Shown here: positions 27,822 to 38,341 of the stretch, piece after piece
Layout: each line of letters opens with the position of its first letter
How positions within the stretch are numbered: position 1 is the first letter of the stretch
Assembly: GCA_000831005.1 (NCBI GenBank)
Contig: CP007152.1
Coordinates: 3,224,001-3,288,000, forward strand
Length of the DNA: 64,000 bases
Source: Marinobacter salarius
GTDB lineage: Bacteria > Pseudomonadota > Gammaproteobacteria > Pseudomonadales > Oleiphilaceae
Direction of reading: 5' to 3'
Program-made: the position numbers and the translations under genes
Notes under the pieces: model-generated
Databases searched by the model: none
The model's input: only the letters and a program-made list of their open reading frames with translations
What the model was told of the DNA's origin: nothing

Positions 27822-28653
27822 TTATTTGACGGCGCCAAAGGACAAGCCGCGAACCAGCTGTTTCTGGCTGATCCAGCCAAAGATAAGAATGGGGCACAGG
27901 CCAGGGTCGATACGGCTGACAACTTGGCCCAGAACAAGCCTTCAGGACTTGAGTAAGATGCGATCAGGCCGTCAGCGGGGCCGCCTCCGACGCCGTGAGG
28001 TTGAGCGACCAGAACGCCTCGTTCCAACTCAGGATCAGTGACAGCAGCACCGTTGCCGCCAGACCGCCCTTGCTCATGGGCAGCAGCACTCGCCAGATCT
28101 CCTGGAACAGTGTGGAACCGTCCATCCGAGCTGCCTCAAGCACCTCTTTTGGAATCTCTTTGAAGTAGGTGTAGGCCATCCAGATCATGATCGGCAGATT
28201 GATCAGCGTGTAGATGATCACCAGTCCGGTTTTGGTATCGAGCAAACCCGTGTCTTTGAAGATCAGGTAAATCGGCACCAGCACGCCAACCGGCGGCAGC
28301 ATTTTGGTGGATAGCATCCACAACAGTGTCCCTTTGGTACGCTTGGTCTCGAAAAAGGCCATGGAATAGGCAGCGGGTACGGCGAGCATCATTCCGATGA
28401 TCGTGGAGCCGAAAGACACCACTACCGAATTCCAGGCAAAGTGCAGATAGTCACTGCGTTCGTTAACCAGCGTGTAATTCTCGAGGGTCGGCGAGAAGAA
28501 CAATTGCGGTGGCGTGGCAAAGGCATCGATTTCTGTTTTGAAGCTGGTCAGCAGCATCCAGAAAATCGGGAAGAAAATGGCCAGGGCCACACCCCACGCC
28601 AGCACCCCCATGAGCAGGGTGTTCAGGCTACGACGTTGTTTCAGGCTAAGCAT
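27822..28653 (-). CDS. ABC polyol transporter permease, MalG type (two frameshifts)
   Basis: The start at 28653 is preferred because GGAGG lies eight bases before this ATG. Hydrophobic helices start at VLAWGVALAIFFPIFWMLLT, and the coupling helix motif is EAARMDGSTLFQEIWRVLLP (EAA-x3-G). Missing bases at 27967-27968 and 27891-27894 break the last 50 residues; repair gives APLTALIASYSSPEGLFWAK and then LIFGWISQKQLVRGLSFGAV to the stop at 27822, for about 277 residues. It is the second membrane subunit of the polyol importer. Confidence 0.88.
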
Positions 28654-28670
28654 GTTGTAACCTCCGTGAA

Positions 28671-29618
28671 TCATTGTTTTTCGGTCAGGCTTTTGCCGAT
28701 CAGCCGCACCAGGAAGAAGGCGGCGATGTTGGCCAGCACAACGGCAATCAGGCCACCGGCTGAAGCCAGTCCAACGTCGAACTGCAGCAACGCCTGGCTG
28801 TAGATGAGGTACGCAAGGTTGGTGGTCTCGTAACCCGGGCCACCGCCCGTGGTGGTAAAGATCTCCGCAAAAATCGACAGCAGGAAGATGGTTTCGATCA
28901 TAACCACCACCGCGATCGGACGAGCAAGGTGCGGCAAGGTGAGATGGAAGAACAGAGCCCAGGGTCCGGCGCCGTCAAGGCGGGCCGCTTCCTGCTGTTC
29001 CTGATCCAGCGATTGCAATGCGGTCATCAGCAGCAGGATGGCGAACGGCAGCCACTGCCATGACACGATCATGATGATCGAGAACAACGGAAACTCGGAA
29101 AACCAGTCGATCGGCGTGGCGCCGAAGAACTTCCAGATGGCTGCAAAGACACCTGAAACCGGGTGCAGCAGCAGGTTTTTCCAGATCAGCGCGTTTACGG
29201 TCGGCATAATAAAGAACGGGGATATGAGGAGAATCCGGACGATACCCCGCCCCCAGAACGCTTGGTTAACAAGCAGCGAAATCAGTACACCCAGGACCAC
29301 CGTAATTAACAGCACGGAACCGACCAGTAGCAGGGTGTTGCTCATTCCGGCCATAAAACCGAAATCAGTGACAAAGAACTGGAAGTTTTCCAGCCCCACA
29401 AATTCGTTATCGCCGGGGTACAGCAGGTTATAGCGAATCACTGAAAAGTAGATGGTCATGGACAGCGGAATCACCATCCACAGCGCCAGGACGAGCACCG
29501 ACGGCGACACCATGAAACGATTGATGCGGGAGGTCTTTCTAATACTTCCCTGGCGGCTGTCCTGTTTGGGTTCCGCGGCGGAGCTCGCGGGACCTGCATT
29601 CAGAGCGGTTGTCTTCAT
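28671..29618 (-). CDS. ABC polyol transporter permease, MalF type
   Basis: This intact 315-residue protein has a hydrophilic N-terminus, then SPSVLVLALWMVIPLSMTIY and five further helices. The EAA coupling motif is QQEAARLDGAGPWALFFHLT. FTTTGGGPGYETTNLAYLIY is a conserved region of CUT1 permeases for polyols. It forms the transmembrane pore with the MalG-type subunit encoded 17 bp downstream. Confidence 0.92.
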   Translation of the reverse strand: MKTTALNAGPASSAAEPKQDSRQGSIRKTSRINRFMVSPSVLVLALWMVIPLSMTIYFSVIRYNLLYPGDNEFVGLENFQFFVTDFGFMAGMSNTLLLVGSVLLITVVLGVLISLLVNQAFWGRGIVRILLISPFFIMPTVNALIWKNLLLHPVSGVFAAIWKFFGATPIDWFSEFPLFSIIMIVSWQWLPFAILLLMTALQSLDQEQQEAARLDGAGPWALFFHLTLPHLARPIAVVVMIETIFLLSIFAEIFTTTGGGPGYETTNLAYLIYSQALLQFDVGLASAGGLIAVVLANIAAFFLVRLIGKSLTEKQ

Positions 29619-29701
29619 ATCGGTTCTCCGGTGACCCCCAAACAGGCTCCGCCGAAGCGGACCCTGTATGAGGTCATTGTTGTTTCGTCTTGGCCGGGTA
29701 T

Positions 29702-31024
29702 TCAGTTGGAGTAATAGCGGGCGCGAGTCATCTCGCGAAGGGTGATCGATTGTGCCGCTTTCAGGGCATGATCAACTGACATTGACCCTGCCAGGGCGCC
29801 CGAGATCAGCTTGCCGACCTGGGTTGCGATCGACTGAAACTCAGGGATGGCTGCAAACTGAACGCCCACATAGGGGGAAGGATTCAACGTGGAATCGTTG
29901 GGGTCGGCGTTGCCGATTGCTTCCAGGGTTCGGGTCGCGAACGGCGCAGCTTCCAGGTATTCAGCGTTGTCGTAGGTGGAGGTGCGTGTGCCGGGGGGCA
30001 CGTTGGCAATGCCATAGGTTTCCTCAACCAGTTGGCTATAAGCCCGCGAGGTTGCCCAGGTGACAAAGGTCTTCGCCGCTTCCTTGGCGTCTGAGCTCAC
30101 CGGAACGGCGAGGGCCCAGGACCACAACCATCCCGAACCTTTTGACGTTACCTGTTCTGGCGCCAGGGCAAAGCCGATGTGTTCCGCTACCCTGCTTTGA
30201 GACTCATCGGTAAGAAAGGATCCGGCGACAGTGGCGTCTACCCACATGGCGCACTTGCCACTGTTGAACAGCGCCAGGTTCTCGTTAAACCCGTTGGATG
30301 AAGCGCCCGGAGGGCCGTAGTTCCCGAGAAGGTCGACGTAGAAACTGACGGCGTTGTTCCACTCTTCGCCAGTGAATTCAGGCTTCCAGTTTTCATCAAA
30401 CCAGCGTGCGCCAAAGGCGTTAGCCATGGTTGTGATCAGAGCCATATTCTCGCCCCACCCTGCTTTTCCACGCAGGCAGATACCGTATTGCTCATCTTCC
30501 GGTTTATGGAGCTTTTCTGCGAAGGTTTTCATTTGATCCCAGGAAGGCTGTTGCGGCATGCTCAGCCCATTGGCTTCAAAAAGGTCCTTGCGATAGAACG
30601 TCATCGAACTTTCGGCGTAAAACGGCAGTGCGTACAAGGTACCGTCGGAGGACAGGCCGCCGAGAACTGATGGAAAAATATCGGACAGATCGTAATCCGA
30701 AGGCAGATCCTCCATCGGGGTCAGCCACCCCTTCTCTCCCCAGATCGGTGCCTCGTACATTCCAATCGTCATCACATCGAATTGACCGCCGTCCGTCGCA
30801 ATATCGGTAGTCAGGCGCTGGCGCAGGACATTTTCCTCAAGCACTACCCAGTTCAGATCGATGTCTGGATGAAGCTTTTCGAATTCATCGGAAAGGCCCT
30901 GCATGCGAACCATGTCGCCATTGTTCACAGTACCAATAGTCACTTTGGTGGCAGCCATTGCGGAGGACGCGACGGCCGTCATGCCAACGGCCATAACAGC
31001 GGACAGATATCGTTTGTTGTTCAT
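29702..31024 (-). CDS. Periplasmic polyol-binding protein (SmoE/MtlE type)
   Basis: This 440-residue family 1 extracellular solute-binding protein has a signal peptide (MNNKRYLSAVMAVGMTAVA, cleaved after AMA). Further features are TVNNGDMVRMQGLSDEFEKL, FDVMTIGMYEAPIWGEKGWL and FNSGKCAMWVDATVAGSFL, all typical of the sorbitol/mannitol-binding subgroup. It captures the substrate for the adjacent ABC transporter. It is the first gene of the operon; the 31025-31383 gap upstream carries the regulator site. Intact. Confidence 0.93.
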   Translation of the reverse strand: MNNKRYLSAVMAVGMTAVASSAMAATKVTIGTVNNGDMVRMQGLSDEFEKLHPDIDLNWVVLEENVLRQRLTTDIATDGGQFDVMTIGMYEAPIWGEKGWLTPMEDLPSDYDLSDIFPSVLGGLSSDGTLYALPFYAESSMTFYRKDLFEANGLSMPQQPSWDQMKTFAEKLHKPEDEQYGICLRGKAGWGENMALITTMANAFGARWFDENWKPEFTGEEWNNAVSFYVDLLGNYGPPGASSNGFNENLALFNSGKCAMWVDATVAGSFLTDESQSRVAEHIGFALAPEQVTSKGSGWLWSWALAVPVSSDAKEAAKTFVTWATSRAYSQLVEETYGIANVPPGTRTSTYDNAEYLEAAPFATRTLEAIGNADPNDSTLNPSPYVGVQFAAIPEFQSIATQVGKLISGALAGSMSVDHALKAAQSITLREMTRARYYSN

Positions 31025-31383
31025 GTTCCAACCTCTGTTTGTTTTTGGAGTAGGTCGTTCAGAATGTCCGGATTAGCCGGTGCATTCCGGGTACTTTGAT
31101 CTGACGGATCACCTCTCGTCAGGAAAGTGAATCAATGGTGCTATTACACGCTTAATGTCAGAACTGAACAAATACATACCCTGTCATTTTTCTGTACTTT
31201 TTTGCCATCACGAATGGGGGTGCCTCCCCCGCTCATTTAGCTAAAGATGGCTAAAAGTACAGGCTGTGTAGGCTATTGGCGACAAAGTAAGGTTGAATGG
31301 AACCCATGGACGTCACCAGAAAGTATCATTCCGTGAGAAAAAGAGGATCTGCAGAGAGAGGGATAAAACAGATGAGGTACTGA
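31025..31383. promoter_or_regulatory. Promoter region of the polyol operon with tandem AraC-like half-sites
   Basis: This 359-bp gap has no gene. It holds TAGCTAAAGA directly followed by TGGCTAAAAG (31238-31257), a tandem 10-bp direct repeat as used by AraC/XylS regulators. The first copy overlaps a perfect palindrome TTTAGCTAAA (31236-31245). A GGGGG/CCCCC hairpin is at about 31216-31230 and T/A-rich stretches lie nearer the operon. The AraC-family gene lies on the upstream side, so this is its probable binding region. Confidence 0.5.
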
Positions 31384-32278
31384 TTACCGCTGATACAACG
31401 CGTCTATGGAGGTTCGGCGGTATTCAGACGGCGTCATGCCCTTCACATCGGAAAACCGGCGATTGAAATTGGCGATGTTGTTGAAGCCAACCTGAAAGCA
31501 GATCTCCGTAATTGGATCATCCGTATGCGCCAGGCGTTCACAGGCTTTGTTGACCCGAAGTATTAACGAATTCAATGAATCGATGGCCGGTGGCCTTCTT
31601 GAAGAACTTGGAAAAATAGGTTGGGCTCATGTTCACATGCGCCGCAACATCTTCCAGGGAAATACTTGACCGATAGTGCTCGAAAATATGGTTCAACGCC
31701 TGGTTCAATCGGTTGAGGATCTTTTCATCGGTAATCGGAAGGTACGTCGACGAAGACAGCACGCGATAGTCATCCATCGCCGCCAGGATCTCAACCATTG
31801 CCCAAAAACGCGTCAAGCGTCGAAAGCCATTCGAAGTGGCAACTTCTTCAAACAACCCTATCGCTTTGTCAATTCCCTCGCGATTCCGGAATTCAATGCC
31901 GTATTGAGCACGTTGCCAGAACGGAGCAAGGGCCCGCGTTTCAGGAAACACCGATTCAGAGGCGGTAATCAGATCGTGGGAAAAATTGATGACGCGGTCA
32001 CGAAGCTCAACATGCTCGCCCTTTTCTAGCTGACTGATCCAGTTGTGAGGAAGGTTGGGCCCCACAAGGATCAGGCTGTTGGGGGCAAAATTGCCGATAT
32101 AATCACCCACGAACACCTTTCCGGAGGTCTCGGTGATCAGATGGAGTTCATATTCCTCGTGATAGTGCCAGCGCACGAGCGGGCTCGGGTAACCGTGATC
32201 CAGGTATCGGATCGACTCGTCACCCCGCTGATCTACCCACTCGAACTCTGGTTGGATACGTTGCTTCTCAGCGCCCAT
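31384..32278 (-). CDS. AraC-family transcriptional activator of the polyol operon (one frameshift)
   Basis: An N-terminal cupin sensor domain (LVRWHYHEEYELHLITETSG, GPNLPHNWIS) is followed by the AraC helix-turn-helix pair. The first is ISLEDVAAHVNMSPTYFSKF; the second is DPITEICFQVGFNNIANFNR followed by RFSDVKGMTPSEYRR. The frame breaks at about 31558-31566 between the two; the shift corresponds to one extra or two missing bases, unlike the usual single loss here. Expected length is about 298. It resembles mannitol/sorbitol activators (MtlR type) and is upstream of the transporter operon in the same direction. Confidence 0.86.
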
Positions 32279-32362
32279 TGCGTTCTCTTCGGCTTTCTCC
32301 TGATGCGTAGAACCAGTGTAACCAATAAGTCAGCAAGTAGGGAGATCAGTCGTGCTTGACGT

Positions 32363-33052
32363 CTATCGATTGGCCGTCTGACCAAACAGTAGACTCTTAC
32401 CCTCTTCCGTCACGGCTGGCCGACTGGACCACGGGGCTCCCTTTTCATACGCTCTGACCACCGCCGGTCGCGCCTGCATGGCATTGAACCACCGCTTGAG
32501 ATTCGGGAAATCATCAAGGTTCTGCTGTTGAGTTTCATGCGGCACAACCCAGGGATAGGTCGCCATGTCAGCAATGGAGTAGTCACCTGCAACCCAGTCG
32601 CGTCCTTCCAACTGTTTGTTGAGTACGCCATAAAGCCGATTGGTCTCATTCACGTAACGCTGAATGGCATAAGGAACTTCTTCCGGCGCGTATTTTACGA
32701 AGTGGTGGTTCTGTCCCGCCATTGGGCCAAGTCCACCCATCTGCCACATCAGCCACTGTATGACCGTGATACGAGCCCGAGAATCCGCGGGCAGAAAGCG
32801 GCCTGTTTTTTCTGCCAGGTACAACAGAATGGCGCCCGACTCGAAAACGGAAAGCGGCCCCTCGCCGGATGCCGGCGAGTGATCAACGATCGCCGGCATC
32901 CGGTTGTTGGGTGAAATTGCCAAAAACGATGCCTTGAATTGGTCCCCAGCACTGATATCCACCGGGTGGATATCATATTCAAGCCCCGCTTCTTCAAGAA
33001 AGATCGTGATCTTGTGGCCATTGGGCGTTGGCCAGTAGTGAAGATCAATCAT
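32363..33052 (-). CDS. Glutathione transferase, YghU/YfcG-like (first of a pair)
   Basis: This intact 229-residue protein has an N-terminal thioredoxin fold starting LHYWPTPNGHKITIFLEEAG, cis-proline NNRMPAIVD and FESGAILLYLAEKTGRFLP for the glutathione gamma-glutamyl contact. The C-terminal helical domain has VAGDYSIADMATYPWVVPHE. The TPNGxK pattern is that of Nu-class disulfide-bond oxidoreductases such as YfcG. It follows the second GST by two bases, so the pair is one operon. Confidence 0.9.
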   Translation of the reverse strand: MIDLHYWPTPNGHKITIFLEEAGLEYDIHPVDISAGDQFKASFLAISPNNRMPAIVDHSPASGEGPLSVFESGAILLYLAEKTGRFLPADSRARITVIQWLMWQMGGLGPMAGQNHHFVKYAPEEVPYAIQRYVNETNRLYGVLNKQLEGRDWVAGDYSIADMATYPWVVPHETQQQNLDDFPNLKRWFNAMQARPAVVRAYEKGAPWSSRPAVTEEGKSLLFGQTANR

Positions 33053-33054
33053 GT

Positions 33055-33735
33055 TTACGCCTGCTCCGGGTAGTTTTGCGGGAAAAGGGCTCGGCGTGCT
33101 GCATCATCCATTTCGGTTTGGAATGGAACGTCCTGGCCGACGGCCCTGGCACGCGCGACTGCCGGACGATTGTTGATGCTGTCAAACCACCGCTTCAGGT
33201 TCGGGAAACCGGCCAGCTCAGCATCACCGAGCACAACTCCAGCTTTATCAACCCAGCCCCAGGCTGCAATATCCGCAATGCTGAATTCCTCGCCCACCAG
33301 ATACGTGCGATCTGCCAGATGCGTATCCAGCACTTCATAGTGGCGCTGTGCTTCGCGCTGATAGCGATTAGCGGCATAAGGAATCTGTTCCGGAGCAGCA
33401 TGCCGGAAATGCACTGACTGACCGGAGTACGGCCCCAGCCCAGACGCCACAAACATCATCCAGGACAGCAGTTCAGCCCGGTTTTCTGGGGTTCCGCCCA
33501 GCTTACCGCTCTTCTCCGACAGATAAAGCAAAATGGCATTGGAGTCGAATACCCGTACTCCATCATCGTCGATCGCAGGGGTTTTGCCGTTAGGGTTAAT
33601 GGCCCTGAACTCCGGTTTATGCTGCTCGCCCTTGAGGGTATCGACGGGAACCAGTTCATAAGGCGTACCTGTCTCTTCGAGATACAGGGCCACTTTCATC
33701 GGGTTGGGTCTGGGGTGGAAATAGAATCTGATCAT
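33055..33735 (-). CDS. Glutathione transferase family protein (second of a pair)
   Basis: This intact 226-residue GST begins IRFYFHPRPNPMKVALYLEE, with INPNGKTPAIDDD and VFDSNAILLYLSEKSGKLGG in the glutathione site and LVGEEFSIADIAAWGWVDKA in the C-terminal domain. It is clearly paralogous to the next gene but carries PRPNPMK rather than TPNGHK at the active-site loop, so the two may differ in chemistry. Probable roles are peroxide or electrophile detoxification. Confidence 0.9.
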   Translation of the reverse strand: MIRFYFHPRPNPMKVALYLEETGTPYELVPVDTLKGEQHKPEFRAINPNGKTPAIDDDGVRVFDSNAILLYLSEKSGKLGGTPENRAELLSWMMFVASGLGPYSGQSVHFRHAAPEQIPYAANRYQREAQRHYEVLDTHLADRTYLVGEEFSIADIAAWGWVDKAGVVLGDAELAGFPNLKRWFDSINNRPAVARARAVGQDVPFQTEMDDAARRALFPQNYPEQA

Positions 33736-33975
33736 TGAGGGCCTCCGGTGGTCTGTTTCAGGAACTTACACTCTAGGCATTCTTGAGCAATCATTCAATA
33801 TTAGTTATTGGAAAATAGTTGATGTGGAGGAACGGCTAATTCCGGCGCAATCTTTTCATTTTGGGGTGATAGCGACTATGTTGATAGAGAGGATGTATTA
33901 ACTCACGAAACTTGCCCCACAATAATTTCAACTACTTACATGCTCCTATCGGGCAGGTTGCAAGGAGAACGACAC

Positions 33976-35283
33976 ATGTCGACAACACAAGAAGCGCCCT
34001 TATCAAATGATGTGGCCGCCTGGCTTGATCCGGAAATGGACTCTGTTAAAGGTACGGAGACCCCAAAGGATCCGAACAAAGGCTATATCGCCCTGCTTGG
34101 CTGGAGCGTCAATGCCATCAAGGCCGCACAGAAGTTCGACCGCCGCTACATCGTTGTTGCTCCGGAATGGGCTGCGGATTTTTGTACCGCTAACAAGATC
34201 CCCTTTATCCCATGGGATTTTATCCGTTTGAATGATCGGTCCCTGCAGATTGCTGAAAGGCTGAAAGAGGAAGGCGTTGATGTTGCGATACCGCTGTTCG
34301 AAGAGACCGTTGAGTGGTCTGGGGCGATCAACTCAGTGCTCCTGGACAGCCCTCGCATGTACGGGCAGTCGATTCTGTTCCGTGACAAGGCTTTGATGAA
34401 GCGCCGTGCCCAGCTTGGCGGCATTCGAGTCGGGATCTTCGAGGAGGCCCACGAGAAAGACGACATCGTCCGTTTCATGAAGCGTGTCAACCAGACCCTG
34501 TTGAAACTGGATGGCGACCCGGACGACCCCATTCACGTCAAGGCGTTTGACAAGGCTGGTTGCCTCGGCCATCGAATGATCCGTACGCTTGAGGAAATTG
34601 ACAACATTCCAGCGGAAGAATATCCGTTGCTCATGGAAAGCCATCTGAGCGGCTGGGAGTTTGCCGTTGAGGCATGGATTCACGACGGCAAGATCAAATT
34701 TCTCAATATCTCTGAGTACGTAACGCTGGGCTATTCCGTTTTCGTTCCGGCGACCGAGCAACTCGAAAGCTGGCGTAATGCCATCACCAAGCAGATCGAG
34801 TTGCTGATTAAAACGTTCGATATTAAGTTTGGCTTGATTCACCCGGAGTACTTCGTTACTGCTGATGGTGAAATGTACTTTGGTGAGGTTGCTTACCGCC
34901 CACCCGGCTTCAAGGCGTTTGAGCTGATTGAACGTGCGTATGGGTTTAACGCGTACCAAGCGTCAATGCTGGTATTTGACCCCAAGAGCACCAAAGAGGA
35001 AGTGGAAAAATTCTTCCCACGCGAAGTGGTCGATGCCAAGGGCTATGCCGGTTGCTTCGGTGTTTATCCGCGCCGCCGCGTGGTCAGCAAGCTGGAAATG
35101 CCTCCGGAATGTGTTGATCACCCCTATTTCGAGTCACATGAACTCGTTGCACCGACGGAAGAAACGGTTCCTGACCGGTCCGCCTTCGGTACTCACTGGG
35201 GCCTGGTCTTCTTCTATGGTGATGACCCCATCAAGATGCGGGACCTGTTGAAAGCCCAGGAGGACCTGGACTTTTATGTCTAG
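33976..35283 (+). CDS. Free-standing ATP-grasp domain ligase of unknown substrate
   Basis: The start at 33976 has AAGGAGAACGACAC before it; the upstream ATG at 33940 has none. The 435-residue protein has an N-terminal pre-ATP-grasp Rossmann domain (YIALLGWSVNAIKAAQKFDR). An ATP-grasp core follows: the lysine region IHVKAFDKAGC, a specificity segment ESHLSGWEFAVEAWIHDG and the metal-binding end MYFGEVAYRPPGFK. Such enzymes join a carboxylate to an amine or thiol through an acyl phosphate. No partner biosynthetic gene is adjacent. Intact. Confidence 0.82.
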   Translation: MSTTQEAPLSNDVAAWLDPEMDSVKGTETPKDPNKGYIALLGWSVNAIKAAQKFDRRYIVVAPEWAADFCTANKIPFIPWDFIRLNDRSLQIAERLKEEGVDVAIPLFEETVEWSGAINSVLLDSPRMYGQSILFRDKALMKRRAQLGGIRVGIFEEAHEKDDIVRFMKRVNQTLLKLDGDPDDPIHVKAFDKAGCLGHRMIRTLEEIDNIPAEEYPLLMESHLSGWEFAVEAWIHDGKIKFLNISEYVTLGYSVFVPATEQLESWRNAITKQIELLIKTFDIKFGLIHPEYFVTADGEMYFGEVAYRPPGFKAFELIERAYGFNAYQASMLVFDPKSTKEEVEKFFPREVVDAKGYAGCFGVYPRRRVVSKLEMPPECVDHPYFESHELVAPTEETVPDRSAFGTHWGLVFFYGDDPIKMRDLLKAQEDLDFYV

Positions 35284-35316
35284 GTAGTCACCACCCATTC
35301 AGGTGCTATTCGGATA

Positions 35317-35359
35317 GCGTTCCATGATTCTGACCTGCAACTCCGGAATCATGGAACGC
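35317..35359. terminator. 14-bp perfect inverted repeat between convergent genes
   Basis: GCGTTCCATGATTC (35317-35330) pairs exactly with GAATCATGGAACGC (35346-35359) around a 15-nt loop. It sits between the stops of the ATP-grasp gene (35283) and mqo (35367). There is no T run on either strand, so it is either a bidirectional terminator without a U tract or an mRNA 3'-end stabilising stem. Confidence 0.55.
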
Positions 35360-35366
35360 CCCTACT

Positions 35367-36814
35367 TCAAACTATTCCCAACTGCTTATTAACGGCATCA
35401 CGAATTTCCCGATAACGATCAGGATTCGTGGCCAGGGTATCCAGATCATCTTCAGGAAAAATCTCTTTCTTCGCTTTCCTGGTTGCCTCTTTGGTAAAAA
35501 TGGCCGGTAGCAGCTGTTCCAGGCACCTCAGCATTACCTCCGGCGAAACCGATGCCCCTGGCGATGCTCCCAACAAGGTTCCGTAGGTTTTGTCCTTGGA
35601 CACGAGGATTTCCGTACCCATCTGCAGATCGCCGTCCTTGATAATCTGGACCCGTTGGCCGGCGTGAACCGGTTTCCAGTCAAATTTTTTGCTCAGGCCG
35701 GGCGCAAAGCTTTCAAGCTCCTCGAACATGCTCTTCTCGCCCTTGAAGGTTTCTGAAACCAGGTATTTCACCAATGGGAAGTGCTCCAGGGTGACGTTCA
35801 GCAATCCTGGGATATCATGCAGGCGCATTGCCCGGAGGTAGTCAAAAAATCCACGTCCTTTCTCCAGAACGGGCTTGAAAGAGGCAAATGGGCCGAACAA
35901 CAGGTAGTGCTGGCCATCCGCCACTCGCAAATCCAGATGCGGCACCGACATGGGGGGCGCGCCTACTTTTGCTTTGCCATAGGTTTTTGCCCGGTAATGA
36001 TCGGCCTGCTCTGCGCTGATCGGGGCCTGCAGGAACCGCCCGCCGACGGGAAAGCCTGTAAACCGTTTCGCAAACGGCAGGTGGCTTTTCTTCAGGATCG
36101 GGAATGCACCCCCACCCGCACCAACAAACAGTACATCAGCCTTGTAACGAGCGTGGGCTCCATGGCGTTCGGTTTCTATAAGCCAACTCCCCGCGGGCTC
36201 TTGTGTACGCGTTTAACATGGGTGCCGTACTCAATCTTCACACCCAGGTCTTGAGCAGCGTGTTCAGCCATTTGTTGGGTCAGAGCACCGAAATTCACGT
36301 CCGTGCCTGTTTCTATGACGGTCGCAGCCATCTTTTCATGGCGAGGACGCCCTTCCATCAAATAGGGGATCCAGCTCTTGATTTCGTCGAAATCCTCTGA
36401 GAAACGCATGCTCTCAAAAAAATGATGAGCAGACATTTCCTTGAACCGCAGTCGCAATTCGTCGATCGAGGATTCAGATACGATGGTGCAGTGCCTGGTC
36501 TGATTGATGAATGTCTTGGGGTCCTTAATAGCGCCTTTTTTGATCAGGTGCGCCCAGAACTGCTTGGCCACATTGAATTGCGCATGGATCTTCAAGGCCT
36601 TTTCGACGGAGATAACCTCTTCATCCACCGGCGTGTAGTTCAGCTCACAGTTCGCCTCGTGTCCCGTGCCGGCATTGTTGAACACCCACGAGTTACCCTC
36701 TCCCGCGCTCTCCAATCTCTCCAGGATGGTGATATTCAACTCAGGAGCCAGCTCTTTTGCCAACGTGGCAAAAGTCGTTCCCATAATGCCCGCCCCGATG
36801 ATAATTACGTCCAT
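35367..36814 (-). CDS. mqo: Malate:quinone oxidoreductase (one frameshift near 36200)
   Basis: The start at 36814 gives MDVIIIGAGIMGTTFATLAK, the FAD-binding GxGxxG motif, followed by LERLESAGEGNSWVFNNAGT (the family NNAGTGH motif). One C is missing near 36200; repair gives VHKEPAGSWLIETERHGA, then YKADVLFVGAGGGAFPILKK and VGAPPMSVPHLDLRVADGQH. SFAPGLSKKFDWKPVHAGQR and TLLGASPGASVSPEVMLRCL close the protein at about 482 residues. It oxidises malate to oxaloacetate and passes electrons to quinone at the membrane. It is divergent from an MFS gene. Confidence 0.94.
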
Positions 36815-37040
36815 AGAGTCTATCCACCTGCTGTAGTTTTCTGATATCCATCGATAAAGTCTTCTTGCCCGAAGGTACCACGCTTCCGGCGAGCACTGAA
36901 AACTTGCCACACTCCTGTTCGTTCCATCTGGCCACTCCATCTGGCGCCCAGGTTCTACACCAAATGACGAATGGTGCATCAGTATACTGCGCCAGCCGGT
37001 CAGTCTACACTGATGGCCGCGACGGATATGGAGCGGATTT

Positions 37041-38302
37041 ATGACGTCTGGACAGTTTGAGGGGGCTACCCCCATCCCTTCAAGGTTTTTGCGCAGGCTT
37101 GGCCCCGTTGCAACAATCGCCCTCGCTCAACTGCTCGGAACATCGCTGTGGTTCAGCGCCAACAGTGCCACGGACACCCTGATGACCAGTTGGCAGATCA
37201 CTGCTGCTGATATTGGCTGGCTGACCAGCGCCGTTCAGGGCGGTTTTATCCTGGGCACCATGATCATGGCATTGGGAGGCCTGGCAGAACGGTATCGTGC
37301 GAGCCTTATTTTCGTGGTCAGTGCAGCCTGCGGTGCGTTATTCAATGCCTGTTTCGCCTGGTTTTCTGAGGGATTGGCCAGTGGCATTGTGTTCCGCTTC
37401 CTGGTCGGCCTGAGTTTGGCGGGTATCTACCCGTGGGCATGAAGTTGATTGTCAGTTGGGCTCCTGAAAGGACCGGACAGGCCCTCGCCCAGCTTGTCGC
37501 AATGTTGACGCTCGGCACCGCACTGCCCCATGCACTACGAGAAGCCGGTGCGGATCTGCCCTGGCAGTACGTTATCCTGGCGTCATCGATGCTTGCGCTG
37601 CTTGGTGCAGTCCTTATCCATCTGCTTGGGGACGGGCCCCATCTGCCCGGTACAGGTCAGGCGAAGCATGCGTCGGGCACCACCTCCGAGCGGCCGCTGA
37701 CGGTCTTTGATGCCTTCAAGGTTAATCGATTTCGTGCCGCAGCTCTGGGTTATTTCGGGCACATGTGGGAGCTCTACGCGTTCTGGACGGTAGTACCGCT
37801 CCTTGTGGCCAACACGGCTCTGCTCAGCGAGTACTCGGCCGTCGGATTATCGGGCATGGCGTTCAGTATCATAGGCATTGGAGCTTTGGGGTGTCTCGTC
37901 GGGGGATTTCTGTCACGTCGTATCGGGAGCGCAAAGGTCGCGCTCGGTGCGCTGGCATCCTCCTGCGTTTGCGCTGTGGTATTTGCCCTTTTCTGGCGTG
38001 ACTTACCCGCCATGTGGCTAGGAGTCCTTCTGCTTGCCTGGGGCGCCACCGTGATCGCGGACTCTCCGCAGTTCTCCGCCCTGGCCGCTCAGGCTTGCCC
38101 GAAAGAAGTCGTCGGTGCCGCACTGGCGATCCAGAACTCCATCGGCTTTGCAATTTCCGTGGTATCGATAGCCGCAACCACTGCGCTATTCGATCATATC
38201 GGTCTGGACGCCGCCTGGCTGCTGGTTCCTGGCCCAATTGTCGGGTTGCTCGGGTTCGTCTGGGCATCCAGCCGAGCTGCCAACTCAGAAACAGATGCCT
38301 GA
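37041..38302 (+). CDS. MFS transporter (one frameshift near 37430)
   Basis: Twelve hydrophobic segments are visible in two fragments. The first opens VATIALAQLLGTSLWFSANS and the cytoplasmic loop AERYRASLIFV follows helix 2. One C is missing at 37430-37432; adding it gives GIYPVGMKLIVSWAPERTGQ and a continuous protein of about 420 residues. LGYFGHMWELYAFWTVVPLL starts the second half. It resembles CynX/YeaN-like carriers. It is divergent from mqo and has no catabolic genes beside it; substrate unknown. Confidence 0.83.
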
Positions 38303-38341
38303 AACACGCAGATCGTGGCACCCACCAAAGTCCGGACATCA

